The notes: a model not told the origin generated them from the letters alone. A stretch of 23,473 nucleotides of DNA from JAAAOZ01 sp964496595 (GCA_964496595.1 CAZCAI010000072.1:1-23473), one strand, 5' to 3'; positions 1 through 6,827 are shown, counted from the first letter of the stretch. Translations and numbers: made by a program.

Positions 1-35
1 AGAATTGAGAATTGAGAATTGCGAATTTTGAATAC
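1..35. repeat. Heptad-phased AT-rich tandem repeat
   Basis: Five consecutive 7-base units built on AGAATTG, the first three identical and the last two degenerate. It lies in the gene-free left end of the window, downstream of the large STAND gene. It belongs to the same class of 7-bp phased arrays seen in many other intergenic regions here. Function unknown. Confidence 0.7.
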
Positions 36-74
36 TTTGCGCACTTACCAATCGAATCTCGCAATTAATTGATT

Positions 75-102
75 ACGAAATACGGACTACGCAATACGTT
101 TC
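75..102. repeat. Heptad-phased repeat (ACGNNNT type)
   Basis: Four 7-base units (ACGAAAT, ACGGACT, ACGCAAT, ACGTTTC) sharing the ACG start in perfect 7-bp phase. The sequence differs from the array at the left edge, but the period is the same. Confidence 0.6.
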
Positions 103-113
103 CTGTTGTGGTC

Positions 114-210
114 ACCCTTGCGAAGGTTGGGGGAGGTCGTGCAAACCAATGTCTCGTGATTCACCAGAGATTATTCTGATGCCAAAATCATCCGCAACCT
201 TCGCAAGGTT
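114..210. repeat. ~97-bp palindromic element, family B copy 1
   Basis: The ends are inverted repeats: ACCCTTGCGAAGGTT at 114-128 and AACCTTCGCAAGGTT at 196-210, matching 14 of 15 bases. Each arm is itself nearly palindromic. A related copy lies at 7409-7508. The right arm touches the stop codon of the large caspase-TIR gene, so it could act as a 3' hairpin for that transcript. No transposase is nearby. It is probably a non-autonomous or REP-like element. Confidence 0.75.
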
Positions 211-3200
211 TAGGCCAAGACCCCCGCCTCGTCCACGATGGCCATCGCCTCGAACAGCCGCCGCACGCGCGCGACGATGCCCGGCGCGGCGGTGATCTCC
301 CGCGCTTGGCGGAAGGCGTCCGCTGCTGCTGAAGCCGCGCCCGGCTCCCCGCAGAGCGCCAGCCCGCACAGGGCGATGCCCTTGGCGTCCAGAGCCTCGT
401 AAAGTTCCGGTGTGTGCTCCAGGAGCGCATCCGCCGCTGCAACAGCCTCCGTGAAGGCGGCGCGGGCAGCGGCTTTGTCGCCCTGGCGCAACGCGATCAG
501 GCCGCGCAGTGCGTGCGCGTAGGCGTTATGTTGCGGCACATCGTAGGTGCAGGCCGCCTCGGCGGCAGTGCGGGCAGACTTAAGGTTGCCAACATAGAGA
601 TGTGCGAGAGCGAGGTAAGCATTGATAGCATTACAGATCATCGGACTGCTGATTTCTTCGCCGATTTTCACACTTTTCTGCGCCTGCGTAACAGCTTCCT
701 CGTGACGCTTGGCGTCTATCAACACATGTGCCAGGTTGCCCAGATTGATCCCCTCGCTGCGCCGGTCGCTGATCTTTCGGTGAATCGCCAATGCTTGCTG
801 GTAGAACTCGATGGCGCGCTGGGTCTCGCCCAACTCGGCATAGCGGTTGCCCCGGTTGCCCAGGTCGATTCCCTCGCCGCGCCGGTCGCCGATCTCGTGC
901 TCAATTGTAAACGCCTGCTCGTAGAACTCGATGGCGCGCCGGGTCTGGCCCCAGTCTGCGTAGCAACTACCCAATCGGGATAGATTGTATCCTTCTTCGC
1001 GTTGGGCACCAATGTCGCGGGCAATTGCCAACGCCTGCTCGTAGACCTTGATGGCGCGCTGGGTCTGGCCTAAGTCTGCGTAGGCCAGACCCAGGTTTCC
1101 TAACCACACGCCTTCACCCCATCGATCCTCCTGCTCCCGCGCGGCAGCTAAAGCTTGCTTGTAATAGTAAATGGCTCGGCGTGCGTTGTCAATGCTGATG
1201 TAGGTCGTCCCCAGATTGCCTGCGCTGATTCGCTGCAACGTTGGATCATCTAACTTGCCCTGCAAGCGCGTGTGGCGGCGGATCATCTCGTGGTAGTGGC
1301 CCCAGAGCAGCAGGTAGTCGAAGTCAATGCTTCGCAGCACGCGGGCGGCGGCGTCGTACTCCCCGGCGGCGCAGCGCAGGTCGAACTCGGCCAGTTGGGG
1401 GGCCAGGTCCTCGATGGTGTGCCATTCATCGCGGGGGAGGCGGGCCTGGCGGTAGTAGTCGGCGGCGCGGTGGTAGAGCGCGGGTTGGGTCCAGGCCACC
1501 TCCCCAACCCCCATCCCTGGCCCTTCCCCCGAATCCGGAGGAAGGGAATCGGCGGGGATCTGCGCCAGGGCGTAGGCTCGATCCACGGGGTGGAGGTAGT
1601 AGCGTCCGCGCTCGCGGCGGGCGAAGTGCATCGTCACCAGGCGGTTGAGGACGCTGACGCTATCGACGCCCGCGACGTGCGGCTGGAGGAGATAATCGAC
1701 GGCGGCGGGCGTCACGGGCCGGTCGTAGATGGCCAGGGCCTGCATCACGCGCTGGGCGGTCGTATCCAGGCGCGTGTACGCCTCGCCTACCAATTTTTGG
1801 ACGACGTAATCTGGTAGGGGCGAAGCATTCCTGCGAGGGCCTTTCTGCGACGATGATCGATCATCATATATGGAACCTTGGAATCCCGTTGATGATGCTT
1901 CGGAATGCTTCGCCCCTACTACCGGGTTCGGGGAATGCTTCGCCCCTACGGTAACGGTATCCCCAACAATTTCCGCCACCGTCGTAAACCGGTCGGCGGA
2001 CAGAATCGCGTAGAGCGCCTCCAGGGCGCGGGGATAACCGCGCGTGCGCTCGCGCGCCGTGGTCAGGAGGGCGTCGGGCGCGTCGCGCAGGCCCACGGTG
2101 CCGTCGGCGTCCATCGCGCGCAACACGGCCTCCGCGTGCGGGGAGGGCAGCCCTTTGTGCAACTCGATCCGCCGGTGGCGCTCATGCCGGTGCAACAGCA
2201 GGTCGCGCGGCGCGATGCGCGTGGTCAGGATCACCTTGACGGTGTGACCAGGCGTGTCCAAGATCGCGCGCAGGGCCTCGTCTAGCTCGTCATCCGTGAT
2301 GGCGTGTGTCGCCGGATCGACCACGTCCTCGAAGTTGTCCAGCAGCACCACCGTCGGCGGCGCGTCCTCGCGATGGGGACGCCGCGCGGGAAAATGCGCC
2401 AGCAACGCGCGGAACTTCTCCGCCGTGGAGGTGTGGGGATCGCGATAGCGGGCGTTCAGTTCCTCGGCCACGGCGGCCTCCAACAGCTTGCTCAGATCCT
2501 CGTAGAGCGTGGGGACGCTGACGCGGCGCGTGCCGACGGCGCTCAGGTAGACGATGCCGCGCACGGGGAAGGGCGCGCCCGCGTCGGCGCCGCCCAGGTC
2601 GGGCAGGCGACCGCGCTCCAGCGCCTTAAGCAGCTTGCAGACCATCGCGGTCTTGCCGACGCCCGCGCGGCCCACCACGGAGATGACGCGGCAGGCGTCT
2701 TCATGCAGGAAATCGCCCAGCAGTCCCAACTCTACCGTGCGATCCTGGAAGTAGTCGGGCACATCGGCGGGCGGCGGATTGATGAAGCGCGTGCTTTGGC
2801 GGCCCACGACCGGGCGCGCGGGCTGCTTTTCGCGTTCCAGGCCGCTTTGGATGCGCTGCTCGGTCTCGCGCGCGACGGCCTGCGGCTCGGCCACCTGGCG
2901 CGCCAGCGCGGCGATCTCGCGGTCTAACTGGGCTATCTCTTTGCGGGCGCGGGCCTTTTGCTGCGCGTCCTGAAGATCGCGCAGGTCGCGGGCGGCGTCG
3001 GCGCGGCGATCTTTGAGCGTCTGCAAGCGCCCGGCGTCGGTCTCGAGCCAGCGCAGGTGCTCGGAGAGGCGCGCGACAGCGGCGTCAAATTCTCCAGTCG
3101 CTCCTGTTGCGTCAATGGCGCGGCGGTTGCTCAGGTAAAAAGGGACGTCGGCTTGCGCTGTGCAGCGCACGGGCACGATGGGCTTCTTGTATTGCAACGC

Positions 3201-4244
3201 CCGTCGCCACTCGCGGGCGCAATCGCAATCCGAGGGGCTGGCATCCGGCGTCACGACCAGGAGCACGCCCTTGGCCCCTTTGAGCGCCGATTCGACCTGG
3301 GCATCTCTGGGCGGCCCGGCCTCCCGCACGTCGCGGCGGTCGAGCCAGACGGGCACGCCCCGGTTGGTCAGAGCATCGTAGAGGCGCTCGGCGTGCCGCT
3401 CGCCATCCGTGGGCGCATAGCTGATGAAGTAGCGGTCGCGCGTGCCGGGCAACGGCCCTATCGTGGGCGCCGGGCGCGGATTGTATGCGATGATGAGCGG
3501 GGCGCCCTCCTGCTCGCCCACCCACTTGCGCGGATGTTGCGGAATCGCTTTGGACGTCCGCTCCACCGCCTGGCTGGCGTAGGTGTAGAGCGCGTCGATG
3601 GTGATGGTGGCTTCGGTGTGATGTCCACCCAGGCCACTTTCCAGCCCCTGGATGAGGTAGTGCGTGAACAGCGAGTGTTTGATGGGCTGTTCATGCGCAT
3701 CCTGCATCTGGCCGCCATCCCACGCCCGCTCATTGGCGCGGGAGGCCGTGAGCACCACGCGCCCATAGCCGCTGTTGAAGATCGCGCCCAGATCGAGCGT
3801 ACCCTCGCTTTTGGTGCCGCGTTCGAACGCGCCGCTATAGCAACAATCGAAGATCAAGATGACGCGGCTCAATTGGTGCTTGTCCAACTGCCGCGTGATA
3901 AACGCCGCGGACAGCCCATCGACATCGGGCGCGGTGACCTGGGTCTCTTTGAATGCGAGGTAGAGCTGTCCATCGTGCGTCGAAGCCACGCCGTGTCCAG
4001 AGAAATACAGGAGCGAGAGGGCGTGGCGGTCGCGTTGGGCGAAAAAGTCGGCGATCGTTCGGCGGGCCGCTTGCAATGCGGGATTATGCAGCTTCTCCAC
4101 CTCAAAGCCGCCGATGTTGGGATCGGCCAGCACCCGACCGAGATCGTCGATGTCGTTTTGGGGAGCGCGCAAATCATCCAGGCGCTCGTCATCATAACGA
4201 TTGTTGCCAATCAGCAGCGCGAAGCGATTGGATTTCTCACTCAT
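210..4244 (-). CDS. Caspase-TIR-NTPase-TPR conflict-system effector (STAND-type)
   Basis: A 1344-aa multidomain protein. Residues 6-255 form a caspase-like (C14) peptidase with His84 in FSGHG and Cys135 in DCCYSG. Residues 270-395 form a TIR domain (RYFISYAPTD; likely catalytic Glu345 in CAREW). Residues 405-470 are charged coiled coil. An NB-ARC/AAA-type NTPase follows at 500-750 (P-loop GRAGVGKT at 525-532, Walker B LLDNFED around 634-640, TTR at 674-676, GYPRALE at 736-742). A winged-helix-like region spans 815-895, and TPRs with 40-aa period fill about 1000-1215. By family knowledge the TPRs sense a trigger, the NTPase is the switch, and caspase and TIR are proteolytic and NAD-directed effectors; this is inference. 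The start at 4244 is chosen because ATG overlaps the upstream EACC1-like stop as ATGA, and the caspase fold begins at once. Linkers at 761-810 and about 897-918 are encoded by inserted repeats. Confidence 0.93.
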   Translation of the reverse strand: MSEKSNRFALLIGNNRYDDERLDDLRAPQNDIDDLGRVLADPNIGGFEVEKLHNPALQAARRTIADFFAQRDRHALSLLYFSGHGVASTHDGQLYLAFKETQVTAPDVDGLSAAFITRQLDKHQLSRVILIFDCCYSGAFERGTKSEGTLDLGAIFNSGYGRVVLTASRANERAWDGGQMQDAHEQPIKHSLFTHYLIQGLESGLGGHHTEATITIDALYTYASQAVERTSKAIPQHPRKWVGEQEGAPLIIAYNPRPAPTIGPLPGTRDRYFISYAPTDGERHAERLYDALTNRGVPVWLDRRDVREAGPPRDAQVESALKGAKGVLLVVTPDASPSDCDCAREWRRALQYKKPIVPVRCTAQADVPFYLSNRRAIDATGATGEFDAAVARLSEHLRWLETDAGRLQTLKDRRADAARDLRDLQDAQQKARARKEIAQLDREIAALARQVAEPQAVARETEQRIQSGLEREKQPARPVVGRQSTRFINPPPADVPDYFQDRTVELGLLGDFLHEDACRVISVVGRAGVGKTAMVCKLLKALERGRLPDLGGADAGAPFPVRGIVYLSAVGTRRVSVPTLYEDLSKLLEAAVAEELNARYRDPHTSTAEKFRALLAHFPARRPHREDAPPTVVLLDNFEDVVDPATHAITDDELDEALRAILDTPGHTVKVILTTRIAPRDLLLHRHERHRRIELHKGLPSPHAEAVLRAMDADGTVGLRDAPDALLTTARERTRGYPRALEALYAILSADRFTTVAEIVGDTVTVGAKHSPNPVVGAKHSEASSTGFQGSIYDDRSSSQKGPRRNASPLPDYVVQKLVGEAYTRLDTTAQRVMQALAIYDRPVTPAAVDYLLQPHVAGVDSVSVLNRLVTMHFARRERGRYYLHPVDRAYALAQIPADSLPPDSGEGPGMGVGEVAWTQPALYHRAADYYRQARLPRDEWHTIEDLAPQLAEFDLRCAAGEYDAAARVLRSIDFDYLLLWGHYHEMIRRHTRLQGKLDDPTLQRISAGNLGTTYISIDNARRAIYYYKQALAAAREQEDRWGEGVWLGNLGLAYADLGQTQRAIKVYEQALAIARDIGAQREEGYNLSRLGSCYADWGQTRRAIEFYEQAFTIEHEIGDRRGEGIDLGNRGNRYAELGETQRAIEFYQQALAIHRKISDRRSEGINLGNLAHVLIDAKRHEEAVTQAQKSVKIGEEISSPMICNAINAYLALAHLYVGNLKSARTAAEAACTYDVPQHNAYAHALRGLIALRQGDKAAARAAFTEAVAAADALLEHTPELYEALDAKGIALCGLALCGEPGAASAAADAFRQAREITAAPGIVARVRRLFEAMAIVDEAGVLA
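722..1201 (-). repeat. 120-bp tandem repeats encoding TPR units
   Basis: The TPR region shows a 120-bp period at DNA level. The block TAGAACTCGATGGCGCGC occurs at 802-819 and 922-939, and in variant form at 1042-1059 and 1162-1179. Each unit encodes a 40-aa TPR with the pattern RAI-YEQAL. Conservation of DNA as well as protein suggests recent unit duplication or gene conversion in the sensor part of the protein. Confidence 0.8.
1521..1546. repeat. In-frame palindrome inside the STAND gene
   Basis: CCCTTCC at 1521-1527 pairs with GGAAGGG at 1540-1546, and much of the 12-base loop is also self-complementary. The surrounding C/G-rich tract (about 1485-1559) encodes a Pro/Gly-rich linker (LPPDSGEGPGMGVGE) between the winged-helix and TPR parts. 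It resembles an intergenic palindromic repeat fixed in frame within a linker. Confidence 0.6.
1814..1949. repeat. GTAGGGGCGAAGCATTC repeat cluster inserted in frame
   Basis: The 17-mer GTAGGGGCGAAGCATTC occurs once forward (1814-1830) and twice as its exact reverse complement (1903-1919, 1933-1949), the latter two spaced by 30 bases. A 14-base perfect palindrome GATGATCGATCATC lies at 1852-1865. The block encodes residues about 764-810 of the STAND protein, giving the duplicated peptide VGAKHS. It sits exactly between the NTPase and winged-helix segments, has no stop codon in frame and looks like an insertion into a flexible linker. Confidence 0.85.
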
Positions 4245-4645
4245 TGGGGCAAGATGATCCCACGACACCGGCTCATCCATAATTCGATGGCCATCTGTTG
4301 TTCTTTGGTGTATGGCCCGGTCCCTGAGATTTCCAATTCGTACTCGCCGCACGTGAGCGTGACGCTGGTCTGCTGGCGGTTCACAATCCACGCCTGGATA
4401 GCGGCAATCAGGGTGGTTAGCACGCCCCCGGAGGCGGCCAAGGTGATCAGGAGCGTGTTCCAATCGATGGCCACCGCAGCACTTTTTATGCCCTGCTCCG
4501 GCGGCGCGATCTTCTCCATCGGCTGCACGGTTGTGATCTCCGGGGCTTCTGCAAGCGCTCTTTGCAACTCGCGGGAGAGGGATTCTATATCTGCGTCTGA
4601 GGGTGCATCTAACATCAAGGTGAAGGCTGGATTTTTGTCAGGCAT
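4241..4645 (-). CDS. EACC1-like effector-associated constant component
   Basis: A 134-aa protein with the architecture of the EACC1 family: an N-terminal segment (about 1-45) with the AFTLMLDAPSDAD strand followed by a helix ending in LQRALAE, a hydrophobic, probably membrane-spanning helix at about 63-88 (LLITLAASGGVLTTLIAAIQAW), and a C-terminal small domain (92-131) that reads SVTLTCGEYELEISG then EQQMAIELWMSR. EACC1 proteins are reported as constant partners of varied NTP-dependent conflict effectors. I assign it from memory of the family pattern, not from a search. A strong SD (GGAGG, 4651-4655) precedes the ATG by five bases. Its TGA overlaps the ATG of the caspase-TIR gene, so the two are coupled and probably made in fixed ratio. 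Confidence 0.82.
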   Translation of the reverse strand: MPDKNPAFTLMLDAPSDADIESLSRELQRALAEAPEITTVQPMEKIAPPEQGIKSAAVAIDWNTLLITLAASGGVLTTLIAAIQAWIVNRQQTSVTLTCGEYELEISGTGPYTKEQQMAIELWMSRCRGIILPQ

Positions 4646-4689
4646 TTTGTCCTCCGTGTGACTTTATGAGTGGATGATAGCATAAATCT

Positions 4690-4717
4690 ATTATAGCCTA
4701 GGCCCGGCGAGGATCAA
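4690..4717 (-). promoter_or_regulatory. Sigma-70-type promoter of the EACC1-caspase/TIR operon
   Basis: On the minus strand a perfect -10 box TATAAT (4690-4695) lies 16 bases from a -35-like TTGATC (4712-4717). The start point would be near 4683, giving a leader of about 40 bases that contains the GGAGG site. It is the clearest promoter in the window. Confidence 0.65.
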
Positions 4718-4742
4718 AACCGATGGAGGCGGATTTCTCGCA

Positions 4743-4823
4743 AGGTGCAACGCACTTGAACTGAAGGAAAGGCAACCTTATACAGTATATGCTTGACGAT
4801 AAGCCCAAAAGTGCGTTGCACCT
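4743..4823 (-). repeat. MITE-like element, family A copy 1
   Basis: 81 bp bounded by perfect 15-bp inverted repeats AGGTGCAACGCACTT (4743-4757) and AAGTGCGTTGCACCT (4809-4823). Read on the minus strand it aligns along its whole length with 20959-21040, including the interior, so it is a dispersed element and not just a hairpin. No obvious target-site duplication or transposase is visible. Confidence 0.85.
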
Positions 4824-5013
4824 CACAAGACTAAACGGTTACCTCGCATTTTGTCAGTTTTCGTAAGCAAGGTACAATGAGTGGGCACGATTGTAAATAT
4901 TAGACCCGAAGGATTTCGATGGACTTTAAAAACTAATTCGGTCATAGCGTTGCGTATCGAAAGACGTTGGCTGATGAGACCGCCAGGCAGTGAACTACCC
5001 GTCTCAAAGCTGA

Positions 5014-5109
5014 AGTCGGCTAAAAGCCGACTCAATGCCGAGAATTATCTTCCATTTCAGTTGGCTTCGAGCCGACTTGAGCTTGTAGCCCGCGATTTAT
5101 CTGCGGGCT
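5014..5109. repeat. Cluster of three short palindromes
   Basis: Hairpin 1 is AGTCGGCT / AGCCGACT (5014-5032, 3-base loop). Hairpin 2 is AGTTGGCT / AGCCGACT (5059-5077), the same family with one G-T pair. Hairpin 3 is AGCCCGC / GCGGGCT (5087-5109, 9-base loop). They stand upstream of the Wzz-like gene. They look like a composite of REP-like intergenic palindromes. Confidence 0.75.
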
Positions 5110-5184
5110 TACTTCCTATTAGCGGATCAATTTTTAATCTTCAGCCAAACTCTTCGAGTCTGGATAAAGGAGACAACGCGATTT

Positions 5185-5919
5185 ATGGAAATCAAACGGA
5201 TGTTCAAGATTGTTCTGCGCTGGTGGTGGCTGGGCGCTATTCCCGTCTTAGTAGTAGCGCTCTATCTGGGCCTGACCTATCGCCCGCCGGGGACGACCTA
5301 TCAGGTGGTGATGCGCTTCACGACCGGCGGGGAGCCGGCCGGCCTCTCGACGGATTACGACCGCTACTATGCCTGGTTGGCCTCCGAGTACATTGCCAAC
5401 GGCCTGGCGGATATCGCCAACACGGGCGCGTTCGCCGAGGCGGTGGCCCGGCGCGCCGCCGAGCGGGGCGTGGAGGTCGATCCCCACGCGCTGCGCGGCG
5501 CCATCATCAGCGATAACGAGCAATCTATGTTGGTCATCTACCTCACCTGGCCCGACCCGGAGCAGATCGTCATCCTGGCGGAGGCCCTCAGCTCGGAGTT
5601 GACGCAGAACGGCGCGGCCTACTATCCGCAGATGCAGGACATCGGCCTCTTTGCGCAGCAGATGGACCCGCCGGCTCCCGCCGCGATGCCGCCCTCGCTC
5701 CGGGCGCAACTTCTGGGGCCGGGGATGCGCCTGCTCTTCGCGGCCGCCGTCGGGCTGGGATTGATCTTCTTAGCCCACTACCTCGATCCGATGGTGCGCG
5801 AGCGCGCCGAGGTCGAGGCGCTGGATCTGCCGGTGTTGGTCAGCATCCCCGCGCGCCGCCGCTTCCCGCTCTCGCTCTTTACCACGCTGCCGCTGCCAAC
5901 AAAAAAGAGGACTGGATAA
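5185..5919 (+). CDS. Wzz-like chain-length determinant / BY-kinase adaptor-like membrane protein
   Basis: A 244-aa inner-membrane protein with two transmembrane helices, about 13-32 (WWWLGAIPVLVVALYLGLTY) and 178-200, and a mostly helical extracytoplasmic domain between them. A Pro-rich stretch (DPPAPAAMPP, 161-170) precedes the second helix, and DPMVRERAEVEALDLPVLVSIPA (split about 201-223) follows it. This is the order in Wzz and polysaccharide co-polymerase proteins, which set glycan chain length or activate a BY-kinase. No kinase, polymerase or glycosyltransferase is adjacent, so its glycan is unknown. GGAG lies 12 bases before the ATG. The last codons (KKRTG and stop) are encoded by the terminator hairpin of the convergent glutaredoxin gene, so the native C-terminus may have been altered. 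Confidence 0.72.
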   Translation: MEIKRMFKIVLRWWWLGAIPVLVVALYLGLTYRPPGTTYQVVMRFTTGGEPAGLSTDYDRYYAWLASEYIANGLADIANTGAFAEAVARRAAERGVEVDPHALRGAIISDNEQSMLVIYLTWPDPEQIVILAEALSSELTQNGAAYYPQMQDIGLFAQQMDPPAPAAMPPSLRAQLLGPGMRLLFAAAVGLGLIFLAHYLDPMVRERAEVEALDLPVLVSIPARRRFPLSLFTTLPLPTKKRTG

Positions 5920-5932
5920 GCTCCAGTCCTCT
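5901..5932 (-). terminator. Rho-independent terminator of the glutaredoxin gene
   Basis: Perfect 11-bp stem AGAGGACTGGA (5906-5916) / TCCAGTCCTCT (5922-5932) with a 5-base loop. On the minus strand it is followed by six T (complement of 5901-5906). It may also work on the plus strand, where its first arm contains the end of the Wzz-like gene. Confidence 0.9.
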
Positions 5933-5958
5933 CGCTTAAAAAGAATGCCGTCGCGGGT

Positions 5959-6213
5959 CTAACTTAACCCCAGGATGCGGTCGATCTTCGGGCGGTTGAA
6001 TCCGACGATAACTTGCCCGCCGATTTTGATCACCGGTACTCCCTGTTGCCCGCTCAAGCGCACCATATCACGCGCGGCGCTGTGATCCCGGGAGACATCC
6101 ACATCCCGAAACTGTACGCCCTTCTTCTGCAGGTAGCGCTTCGCGTTCCGACAATGCGGACACGTCGGTGTAGAAAATACAATGACTTGCGGCTGTCGTT
6201 TCTGCTTCTGCAT
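5959..6213 (-). CDS. Glutaredoxin / NrdH-like thiol-disulfide oxidoreductase
   Basis: An 84-aa single-domain thioredoxin-fold protein. The active site is Cys18-Pro-His-Cys21 in FSTPTCPHC, the cis-proline motif is GVP (Pro60), and the C-terminal GFNRPKIDRIL helix matches small glutaredoxins. It would reduce disulfides in the cytosol, possibly supplying electrons to ribonucleotide reductase; that role is inferred from the divergent nrdR next door. The ATG at 6213 is preferred over an upstream in-frame GTG because GGGAGG, which would lie inside the longer reading, is then a normal SD. It has its own promoter (TTGACA, 16 bases, TAAGAT) and a strong terminator. Confidence 0.88.
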   Translation of the reverse strand: MQKQKRQPQVIVFSTPTCPHCRNAKRYLQKKGVQFRDVDVSRDHSAARDMVRLSGQQGVPVIKIGGQVIVGFNRPKIDRILGLS

Positions 6214-6232
6214 CACATTTCCTCCCACAATA

Positions 6233-6260
6233 TTGATTAATGGTGTGATTATGCTACACT
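6233..6260 (+). promoter_or_regulatory. Putative nrdR promoter
   Basis: TTGATT (6233-6238), a 16-base spacer, and TACACT (6255-6260). It leaves an untranslated leader of about 100 bases before nrdR. It overlaps the region that serves the divergent glutaredoxin gene. Confidence 0.45.
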
Positions 6261-6309
6261 CTTATCTTAGCCGAAGATAAAGATTTGTCAAACAAAGGCT
6301 AAGAGTGCT
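6258..6309. promoter_or_regulatory. Operator-like inverted repeat between glutaredoxin and nrdR
   Basis: CTTAGCC (6266-6272) and GGCTAAG (6297-6303) are perfect inverted arms. Both are extended outward by a CACTCTTA / TAAGAGTG motif, with five additional bases in the left arm. The arms bracket the glutaredoxin -35 and overlap its -10. The sequence does not match the usual NrdR box (ACACTATATATAGTGT type), so the binding protein is unknown. Confidence 0.45.
6264..6291 (-). promoter_or_regulatory. Putative glutaredoxin promoter
   Basis: On the minus strand, consensus TTGACA (6286-6291) and TAAGAT (6264-6269) are 16 bases apart. The start point would be near 6257, inside the putative nrdR -10 box, so the two divergent promoters would interfere with one another. 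Confidence 0.6.
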
Positions 6310-6366
6310 AATCTAACAATTTGATTTATACACGCGCTTTTTTATTGCCGAAGAGGAGTTATTGCT

Positions 6367-6819
6367 ATGAAATGCCCTCATTGTCATTCCACCGATACCC
6401 GCGTCATCGATACCCGGCACGATGCGCAGGGAAATGTCCGGCGTCGCCGGGAGTGCCAGGCGTGCGAGCAGCGCTTCTCCACGCTGGAGCGACCGATCCT
6501 CACCACGCCGTTGGTCATCAAGAAGGATGGCCGGCGCGAGGAGTTTGATCACGACAAGCTCATCAGTGGCCTGCGCACCGCGTGTGCGCGTCGCTCCGTC
6601 GGCGCCGATGAGTTGGAGCGGATCGCGGATCGCGTCGCTTACGCCATCAATCAGACCGGGCGCACGGAGATCCCCAGCCAGATGATTGGCGATTTGGTCG
6701 TCGATGAATTGCGTCAACTGGATGAGGTCGCCTACATTCGATACGCCATCGTCTATATGGGGCTGCGCGATCTGGAGGCGGTGCGGCGCGAGATTGATCG
6801 CCTGCGCAGTCAACATTAA
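6367..6819 (+). CDS. nrdR: Transcriptional repressor NrdR
   Basis: 150 aa, full length for the family. An N-terminal zinc ribbon has Cys3, Cys6, Cys30 and Cys33 (KCPHC and ECQAC) with the conserved RRRREC and RFST segments. An ATP-cone domain follows from about residue 48 (VIKKDGRREEFDHDKLISGL). NrdR represses ribonucleotide reductase genes according to the ATP/dATP state. No reductase gene is in the window, but a glutaredoxin is transcribed divergently, so the regulator may act on its own neighbourhood. AGAGGAG lies just upstream of the ATG. The 3' end faces greA convergently with a hairpin between them. Confidence 0.96.
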   Translation: MKCPHCHSTDTRVIDTRHDAQGNVRRRRECQACEQRFSTLERPILTTPLVIKKDGRREEFDHDKLISGLRTACARRSVGADELERIADRVAYAINQTGRTEIPSQMIGDLVVDELRQLDEVAYIRYAIVYMGLRDLEAVRREIDRLRSQH

Positions 6820-6827
6820 AAATGCAT

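Larger units (their letters stand above)
4646..5184. other. 540-bp gene-free spacer filled with repeats
   Basis: No credible gene is seen. From left to right it holds the operon promoter, an ~81-bp MITE-like element (4743-4823), about 190 bases of AT-richer sequence without recognisable structure (4824-5013), three GC-rich hairpins (5014-5109), and the SD GGAG (5169-5172) of the following gene. A reading frame crossing it on the plus strand has no domain and runs into the Wzz-like gene in another frame. Confidence 0.7.

Noticed and set aside
2958..4661. A 567-codon plus-strand reading frame opposite the caspase-TIR gene
   Set aside because: It is antisense to a gene with complete domain motifs, has no recognisable domain, and long antisense frames are common in GC-rich DNA.
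4881..5516. A 211-codon plus-strand frame in the repeat-rich spacer
   Set aside because: No domain, runs through palindromic repeats and then the Wzz-like gene in another frame.
6250..6310. A canonical NrdR box
   Set aside because: The inverted repeat does not match the ACACTATATATAGTGT-type consensus, so it is kept only as an unassigned operator candidate.
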